A DNA stretch of 7,747 nucleotides from an uncultured Micrococcales bacterium. Its GTDB lineage: Bacteria; Actinomycetota; Actinomycetes; Actinomycetales; Microbacteriaceae. A model generated the notes under the pieces. That model saw only the letters and a list, made by a program, of their open reading frames with translations. It did not search any database and was not told the origin of the DNA. Each line of letters starts with the position of its first letter. Within the stretch, counting starts at the first letter, position 1. The translations under genes were made by a program, and so were the position numbers. The stretch spans positions 1 to 7,747 of the forward strand of contig CAIKYE010000092.1 of NCBI GenBank assembly GCA_903831585.1, written 5' to 3'. Below are positions 5,718 to 7,747 of this stretch, piece by piece.

Positions 5718-7001
5718 CTACTTTGGGCCGTTAGCCGCAAGCGTCGACTTGATTTTGGCACGAATGGCCTCGAAGTCTGGGCGCACCTGATCGACAAGCG
5801 GCGGAACCAGTGGCAACGCCTTGATGCCTTGCTTGCGAGCCTTGGTCGCGAGTTCAACATAGGTGGCAAGCATCGGTGCTGGAATGTCGGTTTTCACAAG
5901 CTTCTCGCCGGCACCCGCGATTGACTGAAAACGAGTTAGCACGTTCGCCGGTTCCATCTGTTTCAAAACCGCGTTCTCAACCTCGTGCTGTCGATTCATG
6001 CGGTCGTAGTCAGAAGTGGTGTGACGCGAGCGGGCATACCAGAGTGCGTGATACCCATCCATGTGTTGTTTGCCGACTTCGATCCAACCCTTGGCATCGC
6101 TTGCGTCATCGTTCTGACCACCGATTGGCAAGCGCTGCTTAACATCGATGTCGATTCCGCCAAGCGAGTCAATTAGCGCAGAGAAAGAAGCCATATCGAT
6201 GAGCACGTATGACTGAATGGTCAGCCCGGTAACCCATTCGACTGCGTCACGAGTTGCCTCGATGCCGGGGGTCGAGCCGCGCTTCACAGCATCGGGATAA
6301 AGTTCAGCGTGGTTGTCGGTGACATCTTTGTAGATTGCGTTAAGCAAACAATCAATGCCGCAGGTCCAACCATTCGGATACACCTGAAGCATCGGTGAAC
6401 CAGATGAGAAACTAACCCGCTGCATGTTGCGCGGAATTCCAATGTTCACGGTTTTGCCGGTGGTCGCGTCGATGCTGATCACCGAAATGCTGTCTGGGCG
6501 CAAACCGAAACGATCGCTGCCAGAGTCGGCACCGAGAAGCATGATGTTGTAACGCCCATCAACCGGAGAGGTGTAGCCACCCTGGTTAAAGATCGAACCG
6601 AGGGCTCCGGCCGACACTCCAGCGGTGTTTCCGGCCCACGAGATGGCGCTGGTTGCCATAACCGAAGCGGTTACCAGCCCAGCCAGGGCAATCCAGCGGT
6701 CTCGGTTATAGAGGCGACCGAGTCGCATTAGGCGCAGGGTGTCAAAGGCGAGAATTGCAAAAAGCAGGGCGTAGCCAAAAAGCGCTGCAGCTAGAACACC
6801 GACGAGAATCGGAAACGTGACGATGGCAACCAACCAGCTGCGATTGATTAATCCGATGATCAATGCCAGCAAACCGAGCGCCCAAAAACCGAGGGTTGCG
6901 GTGATGCCGATGCGCGCCATCTTTCGGTTTCCGGCAACGAGCTGCGCTGAACCGGGAACAATCACGGTCAAAACAATTAGCCACCAGGCGCGCCTGCGCA
7001 T
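5718..7001 (-). CDS. LCP (LytR-CpsA-Psr) family cell-wall glycopolymer ligase
   Basis: A membrane phosphotransferase that would transfer undecaprenyl-linked anionic glycopolymer to peptidoglycan outside the cell. The N-terminal ~125 residues hold about four hydrophobic segments (roughly 6-23 with PGSAQL-AGN, 32-52, 56-86 and 103-122), an arrangement I associate with actinobacterial LCP proteins. The LCP domain covers about 150-350: YNIMLLGADSG (151-161), RPDSISVISI (168-177), IGIPRNMQ (187-194), the paired cysteines 214 and 218, SYVLIDMASFSALIDSLGGI (264-283), and ALWYARSRHTTSDYDRMNRQ (319-338) with the conserved Arg cluster that binds the polyprenyl pyrophosphate. The usual PRD is PRN here. 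The start is uncertain: the ATG at 6999-7001 has no clear ribosome site, and the frame stays open 39 codons upstream without an ATG, GTG or TTG. The exporter genes follow, so it probably acts on their product. Confidence 0.92.
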   Translation of the reverse strand: MRRRAWWLIVLTVIVPGSAQLVAGNRKMARIGITATLGFWALGLLALIIGLINRSWLVAIVTFPILVGVLAAALFGYALLFAILAFDTLRLMRLGRLYNRDRWIALAGLVTASVMATSAISWAGNTAGVSAGALGSIFNQGGYTSPVDGRYNIMLLGADSGSDRFGLRPDSISVISIDATTGKTVNIGIPRNMQRVSFSSGSPMLQVYPNGWTCGIDCLLNAIYKDVTDNHAELYPDAVKRGSTPGIEATRDAVEWVTGLTIQSYVLIDMASFSALIDSLGGIDIDVKQRLPIGGQNDDASDAKGWIEVGKQHMDGYHALWYARSRHTTSDYDRMNRQHEVENAVLKQMEPANVLTRFQSIAGAGEKLVKTDIPAPMLATYVELATKARKQGIKALPLVPPLVDQVRPDFEAIRAKIKSTLAANGPK

Positions 7002-7048
7002 CTGTTCTGGAGTCGCCCTGTCAATGTTCTTAAACGGTGAGCGCGATG

Positions 7049-7070
7049 AAGTTGCGGTGGTCGCAGACTT
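7049..7070 (-). terminator. Candidate terminator hairpin after purE
   Basis: About 14 nt past the purE stop (7085-7087), the minus strand reads AAGT-c-TGCG, a 5-nt loop, then CGCA-ACTT: eight pairs with one bulged base. No T-run follows, so if it ends transcription it does so in the U-poor manner often proposed for actinobacteria. It lies in the 83-bp gap between the purine genes and the LCP gene, a sensible unit boundary. Confidence 0.35.
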
Positions 7071-7084
7071 TCTAGGCGAGCGAT

Positions 7085-7582
7085 TTAGAGTTGCGATTTT
7101 AACTTCGCATTCTTTTCGGCTACCTGGTCTTTGAGTGATTCAGTAAATGCACTTAGCTTAAGTGCGAGCTTCTCATCGAAAGCACCAAGAATTCTGGCCG
7201 CGAGAATCCCGGCGTTCTTTGCTCCGTTAATCGAAACCGTCGCCACCGGAATTCCGGCTGGCATCTGCACAATCGAGAGAAGCGAATCCATGCCGTCAAG
7301 TTTTGCCAGTGCTACTGGCACACCAATACCCGGAAGTGTCGTTACCGAGGCAAGCATTCCAGGCAGGTGCGCCGCGCCACCCGCGCCCGCGATGATTACC
7401 TTGAGGCCGCGGCCAGCCGCAGCCTTGCCCCACTCGATCATTCGTTCTGGGGTGCGGTGCGCCGAGAGCACCTCGACCTCGCACTCGAAGCCGAACTCCT
7501 TAAGCACCTGAACCGCATCGGCCATCACAGACCAATCCGAGTCTGAGCCCATGACGACGCCAATAAGAGGCTGCTCTGCCAT
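7085..7582 (-). CDS. purE: 5-(carboxyamino)imidazole ribonucleotide mutase (PurE, class I)
   Basis: A cytosolic enzyme of de novo purine synthesis that converts N5-carboxyaminoimidazole ribonucleotide to 4-carboxyaminoimidazole ribonucleotide, using the product of PurK. The 165-residue length is typical of bacterial class I PurE. Visible motifs: MGSDSDW (11-17), which binds the substrate phosphate; LSAHRTP (39-45) with His42 as the likely general acid/base; [12 protein letters not shown] (65-76); and the [19 protein letters not shown] block (98-116) ending in NAGILAA. The C-terminal 30 residues are charged and variable. The ATG at 7580-7582 has GGAG 5 nt before it. The gene follows purK after 45 bp in the usual purK-purE order. 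That gap contains TAAAAT, which resembles a -10 box, but no convincing -35 hexamer, so I do not call a promoter. Confidence 0.97.
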   Translation of the reverse strand: MAEQPLIGVVMGSDSDWSVMADAVQVLKEFGFECEVEVLSAHRTPERMIEWGKAAAGRGLKVIIAGAGGAAHLPGMLASVTTLPGIGVPVALAKLDGMDSLLSIVQMPAGIPVATVSINGAKNAGILAARILGAFDEKLALKLSAFTESLKDQVAEKNAKLKSQL

Positions 7583-7627
7583 TTGGGCTCCAATCGATTG
7601 AACCCTCTGATTTTAAGCGAACTGAGG

Positions 7628-7747
7628 CTAGATGCCCCGTAGCAAAACGGCTGCGGCGGCATTTGCCTCGGCCAGGGCCGAGTCGAGATCGTCACCAATC
7701 ACGGTGACGTGACCCATCTTTCGGCCCTTGCGCGCCGACTTGCCGTA
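7628..7747 (-). CDS. purK: N5-carboxyaminoimidazole ribonucleotide synthase (PurK), C-terminal fragment
   Basis: The last 39 residues of an ATP-grasp enzyme that uses ATP and bicarbonate to carboxylate aminoimidazole ribonucleotide, supplying PurE. The frame runs in from the right window edge and stops at TAG (7628-7630). The visible YGKSARKGRKMGHVTVIGDD matches the conserved PurK C-terminal region (YGK, then RKMGHVTV), and the remaining Ala-rich helix ends in LLRGI. Position directly upstream of purE supports the call. Only the lid and C-terminal part is seen, so nothing can be said about the active site. Confidence 0.93.
   Translation of the reverse strand, partial: YGKSARKGRKMGHVTVIGDDLDSALAEANAAAAVLLRGI

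Noticed and set aside
7019..7024. TTGACA on the minus strand upstream of the LCP gene, a perfect -35 match
   Set aside because: At 17 bp spacing the -10 position falls on the start codon with no TATAAT-like hexamer, so it does not form a usable promoter for this gene as read.
7131..7511. Open plus-strand frame of 126 codons inside purE
   Set aside because: Entirely antisense to a highly conserved purE; the translation is low-complexity and without a family match.

Overview
The window looks like chromosomal DNA of an actinobacterium, most likely a moderate-GC member of the Microbacteriaceae (Luna-type freshwater lineages would fit). This rests on the LCP protein, which has several N-terminal membrane segments and a PGSAQL-AGN motif, on an ABC exporter resembling mycobacterial and corynebacterial Wzm/Wzt, and on frequent GTG starts. 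The taxonomic call is inference from protein style and base composition; no rRNA or other marker gene is present. Every gene I can support reads on the minus strand, so transcription runs from the right edge to the left. Gaps between genes never exceed about 85 bases, and I see no mobile element, CRISPR array or RNA gene.

Right edge (7085-7747): the C-terminus of purK followed by a complete purE. Together they carry out the two-step carboxylation of aminoimidazole ribonucleotide in purine synthesis. A small hairpin just after purE may end this unit.

Middle (714-7001): a cell-envelope glycopolymer cluster. In transcription order it holds an LCP-family phosphotransferase that ligates polymer to the wall, a Wzm/TagG-type ABC permease, its Wzt/TagH-type ATPase, an ExoA-like family 2 glycosyltransferase with C-terminal membrane segments, a CDP-glycerol:polyol-phosphate transferase (TagB/TagF family), and a second family 2 glycosyltransferase. 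The last five overlap one another (17, 1, 4 and 4 nt), the pattern of a translationally coupled operon. The simplest reading is a wall-teichoic-acid-like polymer. Cytoplasmic glycosyl- and polyolphosphotransferases build it on a lipid carrier, Wzm/Wzt flip it across the membrane, and the LCP enzyme attaches it to peptidoglycan. The exact sugar and polyol cannot be read from the sequence.

Left edge (1-633): a small lipoprotein with a Ser/Thr/Pro-rich linker and a beta-rich domain, followed 18 nt later by the N-terminus of a Sec-secreted protein cut by the window edge. Both are surface proteins, which suits an envelope locus, but neither has a function I can name. I found no clearly undescribed system. 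The more interesting points are the unresolved LCP start, the unknown polymer chemistry and the surface-protein pair.
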